Assembly (NCBI GenBank): GCA_023634235.1
Contig: JAMKCF010000023.1
Location: forward strand, 967,001 to 1,031,000
Origin: Pisaster brevispinus
Lineage: Eukaryota; Echinodermata; Asteroidea; Forcipulatida; Asteriidae
DNA length: 64,000 nt
Direction: 5' to 3'
Within the stretch, counting starts at the first letter, position 1, and every line of letters starts with the position of its first letter. Of this stretch, positions 19,166-34,200 are shown in pieces. Position numbers and translations under genes: made by a program. The notes under the pieces were generated by a model. It saw nothing but the letters and a program-made list of their open reading frames with translations, was not told where the DNA came from and ran no database searches.

Positions 19166-21490
19166 TCTACGCTAAGCAACAGAAATGGCGAAAGATTACT
19201 TGAACTGTGTCTTAAATACGATCTTCTTCTGACTAATACCACGTTCAGACAGAGTCTTCGACACCGTACCACAAGGACTAACCCCCTATCAAACAACCCA
19301 AATCGACGAAACCCGTACTATAACCAAATAGACTACAAATGGTACCTAACACACTAAGGAAGTATGTCACCGACTCAAGATCATTCGGAGGATGCAGTTT
19401 GACATCAGATCACAAGTGGGTGAGAGCAACCTTCAAACTGTGCCCAGAGAAGAAGACATACCGGCATACCAGGGTGACAAAAATCAACTTGGCCAAACTG
19501 CAAGATCTAGAACACCGAAGGAATTACTGTCTCAGTGCATATCAACAAATTCTAGAGGGAAAAAACTTAACAGACAGCAACAAACGATGGAACAACATAA
19601 AAAAGCATGCCTATCAGCAGGCTCTGGTGTCTTGGGGTATGTAAATAAATCTACTAAAGTTACACACCCCGCTATCACAGAACTATCATTGAAGCAAAAA
19701 GAGCTATTCCAAACCATTCAAGCGACAAAAAATAAAGATAAAAGAAACGAAAGAAGCAGCGTTCTCACCAAACTTCATAACACAATGAAAGAGATAAAGG
19801 AGCAAGAACTGATAAGAAAAGCTGAAGACATTGAAAACCAGAAAAATTACTCTACAAAATATTTCAAGGCCATCAGAAATATACGGCAGATGAAACCCAA
19901 TCGGATACAGGTTGCAGACGAAAACGGTAATGCGGTCATCGATGCAAATGGTCAAGAAGAGATCATCAGAAACTGGTTTCAAAGCAAGCAATAATTTCCA
20001 CCACAAACAACGATCAAATCATTCACCAAAGTAGAAGTTGTGAAAGCCATTAAATCATTAAAAAATGGCAAGAGTGCTGGAAAAGACAACCTCAATGCTG
20101 AATTGCTGAAGTATGGACCAGAGATAATTGCCCAAGAAGTCGCTCGTATTCTGAATGATATAGCAAGCACAGGTATCTACCCAAATGACATTGAAGAAGG
20201 CATTCTCATCCCCCTTCCCAAGCCAGGCAAACCAAAGGGACCCCCAGAGAACATAAGACCAATTGTCTTACTGACAATAATCCGCAAAATGTTGGTGATA
20301 TGTTTGACGAGGAGAATCGCTGACAGACTGAATGATTACATACCGGCTGCCCAAGCCGCTTATTGACACGGTAGAAGCACCACACAACAAGTTTTCACTT
20401 TAAAGACCCTAGCAGAAAAGGCCATCACAGCTGATAGCTACGAACTTCACCTTGCTTCTTGACATGTCAAAGGCATTTGACTCCGTAAAGAGAGTAGTTC
20501 TTTTTGAAAACCTTAAAGAAATGCTGGAGCAGGATGAACTTCATCTTTTGGCAATCGTACTCAGAAAAGTCCGCTTACAAGTCTGAGTGGGTACAGTTTT
20601 AGGTAAGCCCTTCAAAACAAACATTGGCGTACCTCAAGATAATTGACTTAGTCCCATTCTCTTCACAATCTACCTTGCGAAAGCACCGAGACAACTAAAT
20701 GTACTAACACCAGCGGCACCACCGAATCTCCAAGATCATAACTACTCTGCTTATCTTCTGCAGTCTCAGTCCCAACCCCTACCTGCGGAACTCGAAAACC
20801 ACTACTATGCCATTTGTCCACCAGCATACTTTGAGATTGGGCTGCAATATGCTGATGACATCACATGGGCAAGTCACATCAGCAGAAACGGAATTAACAC
20901 CAGTTGGAAAAAGAGTAAAAACTTAGGCTCCCTACTGGACACTGAGGAAGACACTTTCGATGTTTTTCTTCACACATTTCGAAGTGTTTTCAACAGCAAG
21001 TCGATCTCCCATGCAACCAAACTCAAAACATTTCGGGCATCCAAAGCATCCATAGTTCTATACGCCTACAACAGTGAATTATGGACACTAACCAAGTCAC
21101 TAGATCAGAAAATTGACGCCTTTCACAGGAGGCTTCTGCGTTAAATCCTCAGCCTTCAGTCGCCCCAAAAGGTGTCAAATAAATGCTCTATGAAAAAAAC
21201 AACGAGAAGCCTTGGAGTGTCATAATCACCAAAAGACGTCTGAGATGGACAGGCCATCTCTTGAGACTACCTGATGAAACACCAGCCAAGCAAGCGCTTA
21301 TGGAGTGCATTACGTCATAACAAGCTGCCAAGGGGCGGTCAAAGAACAACATGGCTGAACAGAATAAATAAAGACCTGAAAGCCACGAACCTGAACATCA
21401 AGGACCGTCATACCTGGCACTTGACAGCTGATAGAAAAGTCAGTGGAGGATACTTACGGAGTCGCAATGTCAGATGTACTTGACGAAAGC
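19166..21490 (+). pseudogene. LINE retrotransposon, endonuclease end through RT and 3' region, inactivated
   Basis: Order of recognisable parts: endonuclease end (NGERLLELCLKYDLLLTNTT, then SLTSDHKWV), a helical connector, RT start (SLKNGKSAGKDNLNAELLKY near 20060, LIPLPKPGKPKGP), RT core with DMSKAFDSV near 20470 and LQYADDITW near 20850, and a C-terminal section with KLPRGGQRTTWLNRI near 21340. In-frame stops occur at several places, for example in the RT near 20363, 20583 and 20644. It is a dead non-LTR element. Confidence 0.85.
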
Positions 21491-24400
21491 GTTTAGATGA
21501 GAGATAAGCAATGCACATCCTTTTTTGTGGATAACGCATACACGGTACGCGTTTATTTTTTATTTTGACGCGTTGCGCACTATACAATACGCACAACGCA
21601 TGACGGACACGTGGATTTCTCATGTAACATGCATCCTTGCATCACATCACATGAGTCGTTCTCGACCAATATAAATTCACAATCTGTTACAGTGGTATAG
21701 CCACTGATCTCTATTATATTATTGTCAATATAATAGACCTTATGCACATGACGTCATTTCAGCAGGGCGCCCTCTGCTAGAGGTAAAAAGGAGGCTGTTC
21801 ATTGGCCAACCCTGTGCGCCGCGCGTACAAATCTGTGCGTTTCGATTGTTTCGTCACCGTTATACCTCTAAGATGGCGGCTGGATGACGTCAATGCATAA
21901 GGTCCATTGATCTCCATTAATATTGACTGGATAGGACACGTCGAACGCGTTTGTACACGTTCAATGATCAACGGCGCGGCACGCAGTATACTCGCTTTAG
22001 AGGGTTTTACAAGTGAAAACACGCATGCGCAAGGGACTTATTTGTTGCTATATCACAATGTTTCAGATAAATAAAAAACTTGCTATCCAACAACAAAGGA
22101 TAAACAGTTTATTGCATCGGGTAATACACTAATGGTCACTAAACAGAAAGCGGCTCGGAAGCCGATCTGTTCTGAGAAGTTGCTTATCATAAATGATTGG
22201 CAACGTCCGAAGTTTTCTTCCAAGATAGGCCCTAACATCGCAGTCAAGCGTCGGGGTGAATTCTAAAAAGTGGCAGAAATAAGCAGCAAAACGAAACAAT
22301 TAAGCCCAAAAGCATCGAAAGGAATCGCTTCGGAAAACTGGTATGAAATACTGAATATTATTTGTAATTGAAAACATTTGAATACAGTATTATTTAACTA
22401 CCTCAGTCAATCATAAATGAATAAACAAATAAATTAATTTTTGAACAGAGAACAGATCCGATAATTACAGTAATTTAGTACCATAGGCCTAAACTTTGTT
22501 GAATTGAAGAGATATTAATAACATTAAGTTTTAAAAGAATGTATGAAAAGTCAATCAAAAAATTTAGTACAATTGACATTTGTAAAATTGTGTTTAAATT
22601 ATTAAAATGTTAGTTAATCAAGATCATTGATAGAAACACTTTGTAACTAGCAATATAACGGATCGTGGTTCCATTGCGGAAAGACCGGAGGACTAGGTAT
22701 TTTTCATTGCTCATCAAAACTTCTGAAAGTGGTGGGGTTAGGCCCCCTAAAGACGGAGGTTGAAACATTAGTTCTGTTTACTTTCCCAACCCCGGTTAAA
22801 TCCCCTCATTTTAGTATTCTGCGTCTTGCGACTGCTGGCCACTTCACAAAATCAAAAGGTTTTATTGAAAAACCAAATGAAACGATACCATTGTCACTAA
22901 ATTGAGTTGGTTATTACTTATACTACCCCCGTCTATTATAATATTATGAATAATATTACTTTAAAAAAGTAGTTTCGTGAGGAGGCCTCTGAAAAACTTA
23001 CTGTCAGTGTCATACATGGGAGCATTTAAGCACACAATTAGCAACGCTCATTATTCTTTGCAGACTATAAGCACTTACTTGTTAAAGGAGACTCCAATTT
23101 TCTGAACATTTGTAGTCTTGCGTTCTGGCAACCTACGGCTGCGCAACACTTCACTCCATTGTGTTTTATTCTTTAGGTTTAAACTAAATTTTCGTCACAT
23201 CTTGTTTAAAAAAATGAGGAGAAACGAGTAAATTTTAGTGCAAGAAACTTTGCTCCAGCAACAAACTTCATATGTTTGCGTTGCTCACAGAATGGTGCGA
23301 CGACTCTGCGTTTGCATTTTTTAAACCCCTAAAAAAACGCGCGCGTTGATGCCTATGGGGTAACGTGTCCTATCCAGTCAATATTAATGGAGATCAATGA
23401 TAAGGTCTATAGAGATCAATGGGTATAACAAAGGCGCATGTACATGGCTAGGGCCAGAAATCCATGATCTGCCCGTCGTGCGTTGTGTGCAATGTAACGC
23501 TTAACATTTAGACACGCGTATTGCGTACTGCATTATCCGTAACAAGAATGCGCATTGCTTAGCATGCATAGTTATTTTTTAAGGATTGCGAACTACACAT
23601 TACGCATAGTGCATGAGGGGGTAACTTGAGTATCCCGGGATACATTACCTTGACCGTTCACACTTCTTGGTAGTCTCCTGTGCATTTTACAGTTAGAAAT
23701 AGCCCCGGGTTCGAGGTAACAGTGAATAATTGTTTTTATTTCAACGACCTTTCCGCCGTTGTTGTTAACAATTTTGATTGTGATTGCCACTGTTCGTTTG
23801 TTTGTTAAACTGGGCCAACTACGTCGCAATATGTTTGAAGATGACAACATATCGCCTCCAAAGAAGAGGAGTCTCTTACCGTGGTTACAACAATATTGAT
23901 GCATGCTATCATGTGGCCCATGGGTTTTGTACACGCTTTGGTTCCATTTGATTTCATATTCACTACCTTATGGAGACCAAGAACAAAACAGAAAAGGGAA
24001 CATAAGGGTCTCCATAGGAGAATTCTAAAGACTGGGGTGCTCCATAATGAATGTTGTGTACAAAGTCTATGGGAGGTTCTTAACTACAGGGACAAAGGAC
24101 AGAACAAAAGATGTCTCCACAGGGATGCAACAAATATAATGTATGCCTACACGGGTGTTTCAAACACCATGGACCCCGTCAGTTATATAGTGTATGAAAC
24201 TGAGGCAGAAATTTGATTCCACATTAGCTTTTGCAGCAATAGGCGGCATAAAGCTATGCTTTTTATTGGCTTAGTTTGCCATGAATTTCCCAATGCAATG
24301 TTTTGTTTAAATTCTCAATTAGAATGAAGGGAGATCTTAGGTAAGCATTTTGGGTAAAGTTTTAACGTCTAGGTCATGTCTAGTTTGATTTGAACAGTTT

Positions 24401-25291
24401 CAGAACAACAAGTAACTTTTACTTTCAGCTGGCATGCTTTCAGCTTGATGTTTTTAGCAAGATGTATGCCTTTTGTGTATTAGACTTCTACCAGTGATCT
24501 GATATCACGCATGGAACAAAGAAATGCTTGGGGCGCCTTATATCCATGAACAGAAATATTCGTTGAAAATTTAAATTTTTGCCAAATTCTCCAAAAACAA
24601 AAAGTAACTTTTTTTTACAATCTTGACCACTGAAGTCGCAAAAAAGAAAATAATAAATAAATAAATAACAATAATAAAAACTTGTGAAAGTCAGAAAAAA
24701 AAGTTTCCAAAAACAGTGTAGGCCTATAATATATTTTTAGGAATTGCTAGTCAAAATATAATCTCTTTTGAAACTGAATGTAATTGGCAAACAGACAGAC
24801 AATAGGCCAGACTCATAACACCAGCATGAATATCTAAGTTCTGTTTGATAATTGGCACGAGGGCTACTGTACTGACTTTTGGAATGATCACATTTCCTCA
24901 ATGGTTTATTTGTTCTCCTTTAGTATTTCTTTGTCCACCCAAAGCCCCAATTGCTGAAATTTGGCAAGACATTATTTAATGCAGTGTAGATCCTTCCCCA
25001 ACATCTACCTCTTAAGCTATGATTGGGGGGGGGGTTCACTTGTTGAAGTTACTTTCTGCTTTTGTTTTACATTTTTGTTAAAATATTGTAACATCAATTT
25101 TTAATTAATTAAGATCGAAAAGTAGGGGGAAAGGTGATGGGAGGAAACTGTTTCCTTTTAGCTTTTTGAATGTATTCTTTTACTGAGAAAACACGCAAAT
25201 CCCCATTGCCTGGTGGCACACAAAGAGGAAAAAGAAATACAGCATCCAAATTAACAACAGGTATAATAACAGGTATCATATTTTTCAACAG
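21491..25291. other. Non-coding stretch with inverted-repeat segments
   Basis: I find no gene here. A roughly 40-bp segment at 21899-21940 (CCATTGATCTCCATTAATAT...) recurs inverted at 23357-23400, and both sit in CpG-rich, ACGCG-rich surroundings, so 21.7-23.6 kb may be a non-autonomous DNA element or a pair of its ends. The missing 5' exons of the vWA-trypsin gene could lie in this stretch, but I could not identify them. Confidence 0.4.
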
Positions 25292-28200
25292 GAACAGGAA
25301 CTGCAACCGGGAAAGCACTTCAATTTATCCACACTGATATGATTCCTCTGTCTGAGAGGTACCTTCAACGTCCTTCTGCTAAAAAAGTTCTCTTTCTCTT
25401 CTCTGACGGTATGTCTTACACTGATGTACATTTAGCGCTGTATACTCAGTACTTTCCCGTGTCCTGTGAAAAATATTCTGTCTCGATCATCGAAAAAATT
25501 CCAATCTTTAAACTTATACTTGCAGTATAGTCAAGTGTAGTCAAGTAGGGCTATACAAGGCATATATTACACAGTAAATAAATGTAACAGATGGGATGAA
25601 ATGATAAGTAGTTCTTGATATATGATTTTTTTAACTTCCGGTTTAAAACGGAAGTCAATGTCAAATTAGGTCTTTGGCACGTTTGTTTGGTTTTTAACGA
25701 CCGTTCCGGTGATGTATAGATTATAAAAATCCAAAGTGTAGTTCAGGACTTATGATTTTTTTCAAATAATAAACTTTGATTAAATGTGATACAACACCAT
25801 GACGTCATCAAGTTTGTGACGTCTTGATAATGAGGTTCAAATGTATGATGAGTTATAACATTTTCAAGTGAATTTCAAATATAAATTATGCCGTAGGTAA
25901 GTCCCGAAAGTCTAAGGCAAACTCAAAGGCAAACTTTAACCTCGCCAGTACGATTGAAAGTAAAAGGTCATAAGCTTTTGCCGTTACTTTTCAAATGTTT
26001 CCCAAGTCTTGATCTATCGGATGCCCAATTATCGACATCATAGCTTTCAAATTTAAATGAAGAACAGCGAATAGCAAATTGTAATTTTTTTTAATTTTAA
26101 AAACCTTGCAATTCATCACCTGATTACATCATCATGACGTAATGAAAACTGTGCCGTCTTCACTCCGAGATTCAATCGTCTGATGAGTTAGCTTGAGTTA
26201 TGCTGCTGAGAAGAGTTTCTAGGAAGAACAATTTGAGAAGAAACTAGACATAAGTTCCAGAAAGACTTTGCTAAAGGGTCGAAAACGTCAGGCTACACAG
26301 TATTTGTTTGCATTTATACCATGGGTCCCTTTAGTTAGTAAGCAGTTTGCAACAGCTTAAACAGTTTTTCATAAGTTGTTGTTAAAGTATATACAAGTGT
26401 TTCGTGTGTCCAATTGAGCAGAGCTGGCGGAAAGTAAAACTAACGTTTGGTAAACATGCCTTTGAGAAAATATTTAATAAACACGAAGTTTTTTTTTTAC
26501 CTGCGGTAAGTTCACACCGGGTTACTATTTGTGTAAGATTTGTACAAAACTTCCAGAGATAAATGTGTAAGATTTGTTCAAAACTTAAAGAGATAAAATA
26601 TGGTGCAAACATCACGTATGTAACACAAATTGATCTCAAGATATTAATAATTTTTTTTTTCTTTAACAAATAATAGTTAAAATTTAAAATTAACTCATTT
26701 TGACAAATGTTCTACCTACGGATATTTCAGGCCACACTAACGAGGGAGCTAGTGAAGCTGCTCCTAAAAACCAAGCTAAGATACTTCGAGATGATTACAA
26801 AGTTCAAATTCACTGCATCGGAGTGACCCATGAAGTAGACATATCCGAGTTACAATACATAGCATCAAAGCCACTCAGTGAACACTTGTTTCTAATTGCC
26901 GACTACAGAGAGCTGAATAAGCTAGCCCAGGCAATAACAAAACAAACGCTAGGTAGGTTAACATATGACACTTAAATTTTCCTTATGCATGTGGAACTTT
27001 GACACAAAATCGAACGAATTATAATCTTTTAGAATTGAGAGTGATTTGATGCAGTGGGACGTTCCTGAGACTGTTCAATTCCCATGATAAAAAATGTTAG
27101 ACCACAAGATTAATACAGTTACAGTGACTCGACACTGAAGGGCAATGATATTGTTTTTATCAGGAATATTCATAACTGTCACCACTCTTTTATATTAAAA
27201 GAGAGTTGTGACATTGATGGGCTGAAGATAGACATAATAATGTAATAGCCTTTTCAGCTTAAACTGTTTGAAGATTGATTAATTACAGATTATTCTAAAT
27301 GTGGTTACAATGGCGGTCCACAAAGAGCAGTACGATCCAAGGGAAGAATAGCAGGTGGAGAGGATGCACCATTATATAAATGGCCTTGGCAAGTCGCCCT
27401 TTACCATGAAGACAACGTTCAGGTACATTTTAACATAGAGCCAGTTTTGGAAAACTTGATATCTTAAAATTCCTAGCTAGGTAGCAATATTAAAAACTTT
27501 AAACAGGTTTGTACAAGGAAGGGTCCAGCCACAGTTGTGAAAAATTATCTATACAGAGTGGCCTGGAAGTTCGTTAATCCAACTTCAATGCCAAACTAGA
27601 TACAAATTATAACTTAATGAACTGTTACATGTAAATCACTTTGCAATTGCAAACTTAATACCATTAATAAGAATAATAACACTGTTAGTTACCGGCACAT
27701 AGGAAAGTTAGATCTTTCTTTTGCATGCTGGGATATTGCGAAATAATAGAAAAGGGTCATGGTTATGAGTGCCAGTATTCACCAATGTTGACACTCATGA
27801 ACATTAACATTATAACCCTGGTAACTCAGCCATTTCTTTCATTCCTTTAAACCATCTCAGTCACTAACGAGTATACACCGAGTGTTGCCTAGTATGTAGC
27901 ACACGAAGCTTAAACAATCACAAGACCATCCTGACCTCACACATGTTCCCATTTACACCTGGGTGAAGTGAAGCTATTATGGTCGAGGACTCAAGAGTCT
28001 TGGATTTAAACTCACACCCTGAAGAATTAGATACCGGAACTTAAGTCCAGTGCAATAGACCGCTCAACCATGACATGCATTTAAGGTTACTGAACTATCA
28101 AAACGGTTACTTATTACTTTGGTTGTGTCGTACAAATGACATATTTGACACAATAAAGTATGTTTAGACTATAAAAAAAAACTATCCAGCCCAGCCTACT

Positions 28201-31200
28201 CCCTCCCCCCCCCAAAAAAAAAAAAAAAAAAAAAAAAAAAGGAAAACAACAAAGAAAAACACACCCCTACCTGTTGAAACCGAAGACTTTAACAAAAGGG
28301 ATCCGGGTGTTTGACAGAGCGAGAACGTCCTCGCTTCGCTTCCGTGTACAAAACCAATTGGGACATCGCGAAAAAAACTAAGTTCAAACAATAGGAGAAC
28401 AAAGAGAAGTCATCAGTTTACAGGAATCAACAATCCGGTGTGTGTGTTGTCTCCAATTTGTGTTTTTTTACACAATTTTCAATTGGGAACGTTTATTCAA
28501 CCGGGAACCCTTTTGTCTTCTTTTATTATAGGTTCCCGTTTTTAATGTATGTACAAACTCAAACACACAAAAACCACAATGGGAATGTGTGTACATGATC
28601 TACTGCATCATATCATAATTGATTTAAATAAATATGCGCTTTGACCTATCGTTGGAAAATGTTGGAAAATGTTTCATTCGTCCATTTGTCATTTTACAGA
28701 AATTATTCTTCTGCGGTGGCACCCTCATTGCTCCGAATTGGGTTCTTACTGCAGCTCATTGCCTAACAAAGCCCTGGAATGGGATACGGGTGTATACAGG
28801 TATCTGTACTTTTGAAACATATGATGTTTACAGAGGCTTATTTCTTTGCATCACATAAACAGTTTTGAGGTTTGGATTGGCAGTATGTTTTCTTTTATCA
28901 AGGTCACTTAAATAATGAAAATGATATTAACAATGACAACACTCAGCTCATTTTACTTGTTTTGCATTGGATGACGGTTCGCGCATACCCCATGGGGTCA
29001 AAAACAGGTTATTGTGAAGACCGCATCTACAAGTAAAACGTATAGACATCCAGTCATACAACAAGAAAAGTAGGTAATTGGGTTTTGAAAAAAGCAAGAA
29101 AATGTTAAAAGTTTATTGAAATAAAATGTGTAAATTTGGACACAAAAATATTAAATATAGTCTTACAATATGTCTTAAATGAACTTCCGGTTTGTACGGA
29201 AAGGGAGGTCAAACCAGGTCACAAACAGCAAGAACTCTCACAGCAAATGTGATTAATAAAAGTATAAACATAAAACAAATTGTCCAGATAAGAACAAAGC
29301 TATGAAGTTACGATAACCTGTGACTTCATACGTTTTCAGATAAGATACAAGCAAAATTGTTTTTCTCCAAAAGTTCAGAAATGTATAATTATTCATTATT
29401 AATTGTACGTCTATACATAACTTGAACCCTTTTTGAACCTGTAACAGGTTCCAGTTGCAAGTCAAACTCTATTTCATACAGAGAAACCATGTCAAAGTTC
29501 TATATAATACTGTTTGCAGACTTTCAGAAAAGACCCTGGAACATCTGTTTCCCACCTTGATTTCCGGTTTTGACCGGAAGACAAGGTTTATTTTTAGCAA
29601 TCTCCGTTAAAGTTTAATGAAAAAGAAATTGTCAAACTAGCTAATGCAGTTCAGGAGATATGATTTTTCAAAATATTAAAGTTCGAATTAATGTTATTTG
29701 ACACCCGATTACTTTGTGATGAATTCACTACAGAGATGTCATGGGCTTTTGCATGCAGATCTAACTATATGTGAAGTTTGTAGTTTATGAACGTGTGGAA
29801 AGTGTGTTTTTGTCAGAAGACAAATTAATGTTAAAGAGTTTTGCATGGCAGCTGACAAACAGCCTAATGCCACATCAGGCTTCGTGCCGTATGCTCAATG
29901 GAGACTATAATACATTGTACAATGCACGTGTATGTGCGTTATCTATGGGGGTCAACTAATACGTGCACTTTAACGTCTGGTTTTGACAGGATGTAATATT
30001 AATAATTACAATAACAAAAGAAGAATAACATAAATTACTAGACATTGAGTTTTTGTGACATCACAAACAAGGTGTTCGTGAGATATGCCATCAAAAATCA
30101 TTTAAAATTGTAAAACTTCACGTTATCAACCCAATGAAGTCAAGGTCAAATTGGGTCGCATTCTGCTTATTAATGCTTAAGTTGTAACATACTTTGCAAA
30201 TGATGTAAAGATTGTAAAAAATCAGTGTGTAGTTCAACATTTTTGATTTTTTGAAACGTGAAATTTCACCTTCCAGTTTGAACCAGAGTCAACTACAAAC
30301 AAGGTCACACTTTGTACTGCTTGTTAAGTCTTATAAGCCCTTTCTGATGACGTATAAATTATAAAAAATTAAAGAGTTGTGAATTTTTCCAATATTAGAC
30401 AGACTCCTATCATTTGTGTGTGCATTATGGAAATAGCGAGCGACGCCAAATGTTTTCCTTTATGCAGCTGTAGAGTACTCAATACAGTACATGTTAACAC
30501 ATGTTGCTGTGTCATTGAGTTATATATAGGATCTAGAGAGCGCACTGGTAATACTACGTGCACAAACGCGACGGGACCGCAAGGAGACACGAGGGCAACA
30601 TTGAATACAAATACGCGGTGTGCTTGCAAAATACACATTATGCGGTCTTAAAAAAAAAGCGGCCGCTTTAAAGCTGTTACGTGGGGTTTATCTATGTAGT
30701 TTCAATAGAGGATGAACACACTATGCCATGATTTATTGTCCAAAGTGAAGGAATACAATTATACAATATTAAATTTCCTCAGGGGTTATATACTACTGTG
30801 AAGACCGGACTAATAATCTAGACAAGTGTTTTTTTTCCACTTACGAAATGGCCGCCGCTGCCCTTGTCGGGCCGCGTAACAAGGGTAGTGCGCCCTCTTG
30901 AATGTTCCGATAAAACTCTATGGGCTGTGTACAGGTTTTGCGTACATGTATGGACGTGTAGCGAGCGATGCCAGTATTCACACATGTAGCTGCACAGTAC
31001 TCAATACTACGAAAGCCCAATCGTGCCACTGAAGTATATATTATCAGCGGGAACTTATTCGTTATAACGGATTCCTAATTCGTTTTAACGAATTACTAAT
31101 TCGTTATAACTCGTCAGTTTTTGTTTACTACGAAAACAAGGTGTTCGTGATCGATGTCATCAAACTATGATTTAATGATATTTCATTCTATCGACCCGAT

Positions 31201-34200
31201 TTGTGTTTCAAGAGTCGTTTTGTTCCAATATAAATGTTCAACTTCCGGTTTGAACCAAAAGTTAGATCAAATGAGGTCATACTGTGTAGCGCTAGATTAG
31301 TCCTAGGATCCCTTTGTAATGCCGTGTAATTGATAAAAATGCAATTTGTGGTTCAGGAGTTATGATTATTTCAAATATTGAATTTCATCATCCGGTTTGA
31401 ACCAAAAATCAAAGTCAAATTGGGTCGCATTCTGTGTGTCATTTCTTAAGTTGAAAAATACTATTAATACCATTAATGTAAAGCTTGTTTTAAAAAAAAT
31501 TGTGCTTTAGAAGTTATGATTTTTTGAAAGATTAGTTTTTAACTTCCGGTTTGAACCGGAAGTTAAGGTTAAATGAGGTCATACTGTGTATTGTTTGTTA
31601 AGTCTTGGGAGCTCTGTCTGATGACGCATACTTGAAAAAATACAATGAGTGGTTGAGGAGTTATTGTTATTGTTGTTGTTAATTTTATCTTCTGGTTTAA
31701 ACCGGAAGTGAATGTCAAATGGCATAACATTTTGTGTATCGTTTTCCACTTGTTACATACCTTCCCAATGATACAAAAGATTGTAAAAATCCAATGTGTG
31801 GTTAAGAAGTTATGATTTTGTGAAATATCAACGTTCAACCGGTTTGAAACGGAAGTTAAGGTCAAATGGGTCACACTTTGTGTAGCGCGGGTTTATTTTA
31901 TTAAGACCGTTCAGACGACGTATGGATTGTAATAACCCAAAGTGTGATTAAGGAGTTATGAATTGTTCAAATATTACAATATTACATGGTCTATCGTTAA
32001 AAGGGTGTGCAATATTCAATGAAATAGCGAGCGACGCTAAATGATTCCTACATGTAGATCAACATTACTGAATACAATGTATGTCAACCTTAAAGGGACA
32101 CATTGCCTTGGATCGGTTTATAAAAAGCGTTTGTAATCGTTTGTATGTCAACCTTAAAGGGACATGTTGCCTTGGATCGGGCAAGTTGGTCTATAAAAAG
32201 CATTTGTAACTGTTTGTATAGACCAACTCGCCCGATCCAAGGCAACGTGTCCCTCCAACTACACGCGCATTGTACACGTGCGTGGCTGGTACAGGTTTGA
32301 CATACATTGCATTGAAGTGTAGTCATACACTACAGTGTGTTGTCGTACAATGTGGTTCCAACAGACAAGTGCGCTTTGACGCCCAGTTTTAACCAAATGC
32401 AAAGGTTAAAATGTTATAATTTCGGCAGGAAAACTCATCTATAACCTGATCCAGTTTGGACCGGAAGTCAACGTCAAATGTTGTCACATTCTGTGTAGCG
32501 TTTTTTAATTTGGTACAAACCTTCCACATGATGCATAGATTGTAAAAATCCAATGTGTGGTTCAGAAATTTTGAATTTTTGGAAGTATTAATTTTCAATA
32601 TCCGGTTAGTACCGAAAGTTGAGGTCAAACGGGTCAAATGTTGTGTAGCTCGTGATTGATTTATGAAGACCTTTCAGACGACATAATATGGATTGTAAAA
32701 ATGCAATGTATGGTTAGGGAGTTTTGATTTTTTTTTAATATCACACGGACTACCATTACTTGGGTGTGCATTATACAATTACGAAACAGCGAGTGATGCC
32801 AAATGTAATAGCACATGTAGCTGCACAGTTTTCAATACAGTATTGTACATGTTAACTTTAACTTCACGTGCATTGTACACGTGGCCGGCTGTAATACTGT
32901 AACACTTACAGGTTCGACTCATTTACGTGTAGGCCTATACTATCGTGCGTTATCATACACCGTGGGTCAACAGACACGAGTGCTTTGACGTCAAGTTTTG
33001 ACCCGATGCGTAGGTTATAATGTTATAATTTCTGTGCAAAAGTTTGGGCAGGATGACTCAACTATGACCTAATATTCAACTTCCGGTTGGGACCGGAAGT
33101 CAAGGTCAAATGGGGTCACGCTGTGTGCAGCGTTTGTTGACCTTTTAATGACCTCTCCGATGATGTGTAGATTGTAAAAATCCAACTTGTGGTTCATGAG
33201 TTATGATTTTTTACAAATATTAAACTTTGATCTAATGTAAATTAATACCCGATGACGTCATAATAACATCATTAAGATTGTGTCGTCTTGAGACTGAGGT
33301 TTAAATGTCTTATGAGTTTCATTGTTCTGTGAACTTTCAATCTTGAGTTTTGCTGTAGAAACGGCAAACACATGACTTTTTGAAGAACAAAATCGAAGGC
33401 AAACTTCGACCTAGGGTAACGACCCGGAAGTAAAGGTGATTCGATTTTTGCGTTAACTTTTCAAATGTTTGATAAGTATTGATCTATCAGATACCAAACT
33501 TTGAACATCAAACCTTTAAAATTCACGAAGATACAGCGAAAAGCAAGTGGTAATTTTTCAACTTTGAAAACCTTGTAATAAAAATTGTACTGTCTTCATA
33601 TCGAGTTTCAATTGACCGAAGAGTTTCAAGGTTCAAATCAAAAACAAGAGGTGTTCGTGCATGTATTGCACTAACACCTAAAAAAAACAGGTTTTTTTTC
33701 AGAGTGTACTGCGGGGTTCTCTTCTTGAAATACTTAGTAACACTGTGTAGTGCAGGGTTCTCTATTTGAATTGCTCAGTATCACTGTGTAGTGCAGGGTT
33801 CTCTATTTGAATTGCTCGTTAGCACTGTGTAGTGCAGGGTTCTCTAGTTGAATTGCTCAGTATCACTGTGTAGTGCAGGGTTCTCTAGTTGAATTGCTCA
33901 GTATCACTGTGTAGTGCAGGGTTCTCTAGTTGAATTGCTCAGTATCACTGTGTAGTGCAGGGTTCTCTATTTGAATTGCTCGTTAGCACTGTGTAGTGCA
34001 GGGTTCTCTAGTGGAATTGATCAGTATCACTGTGTACTGCAGGGTTCTCTATTTGAATCGCTCAGTATCACTGTGTACTGCAGGGTTCTCTTCTTGAAAT
34101 ACTTAGTAACACTGTGTAGTGCAGGGTTCTCTATTTGAATTGCTTGTTAGCACTGTGTAGTGCAGGGTTCTCTTCTTGAAATACTTAGTAACACTGTGTA

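Noticed and set aside
17378..21490. The two opposed LINE pieces as one twin-primed (5'-inverted) insertion
   Set aside because: Both pieces contain the endonuclease end and connector, and these differ clearly in sequence, so they are different families.
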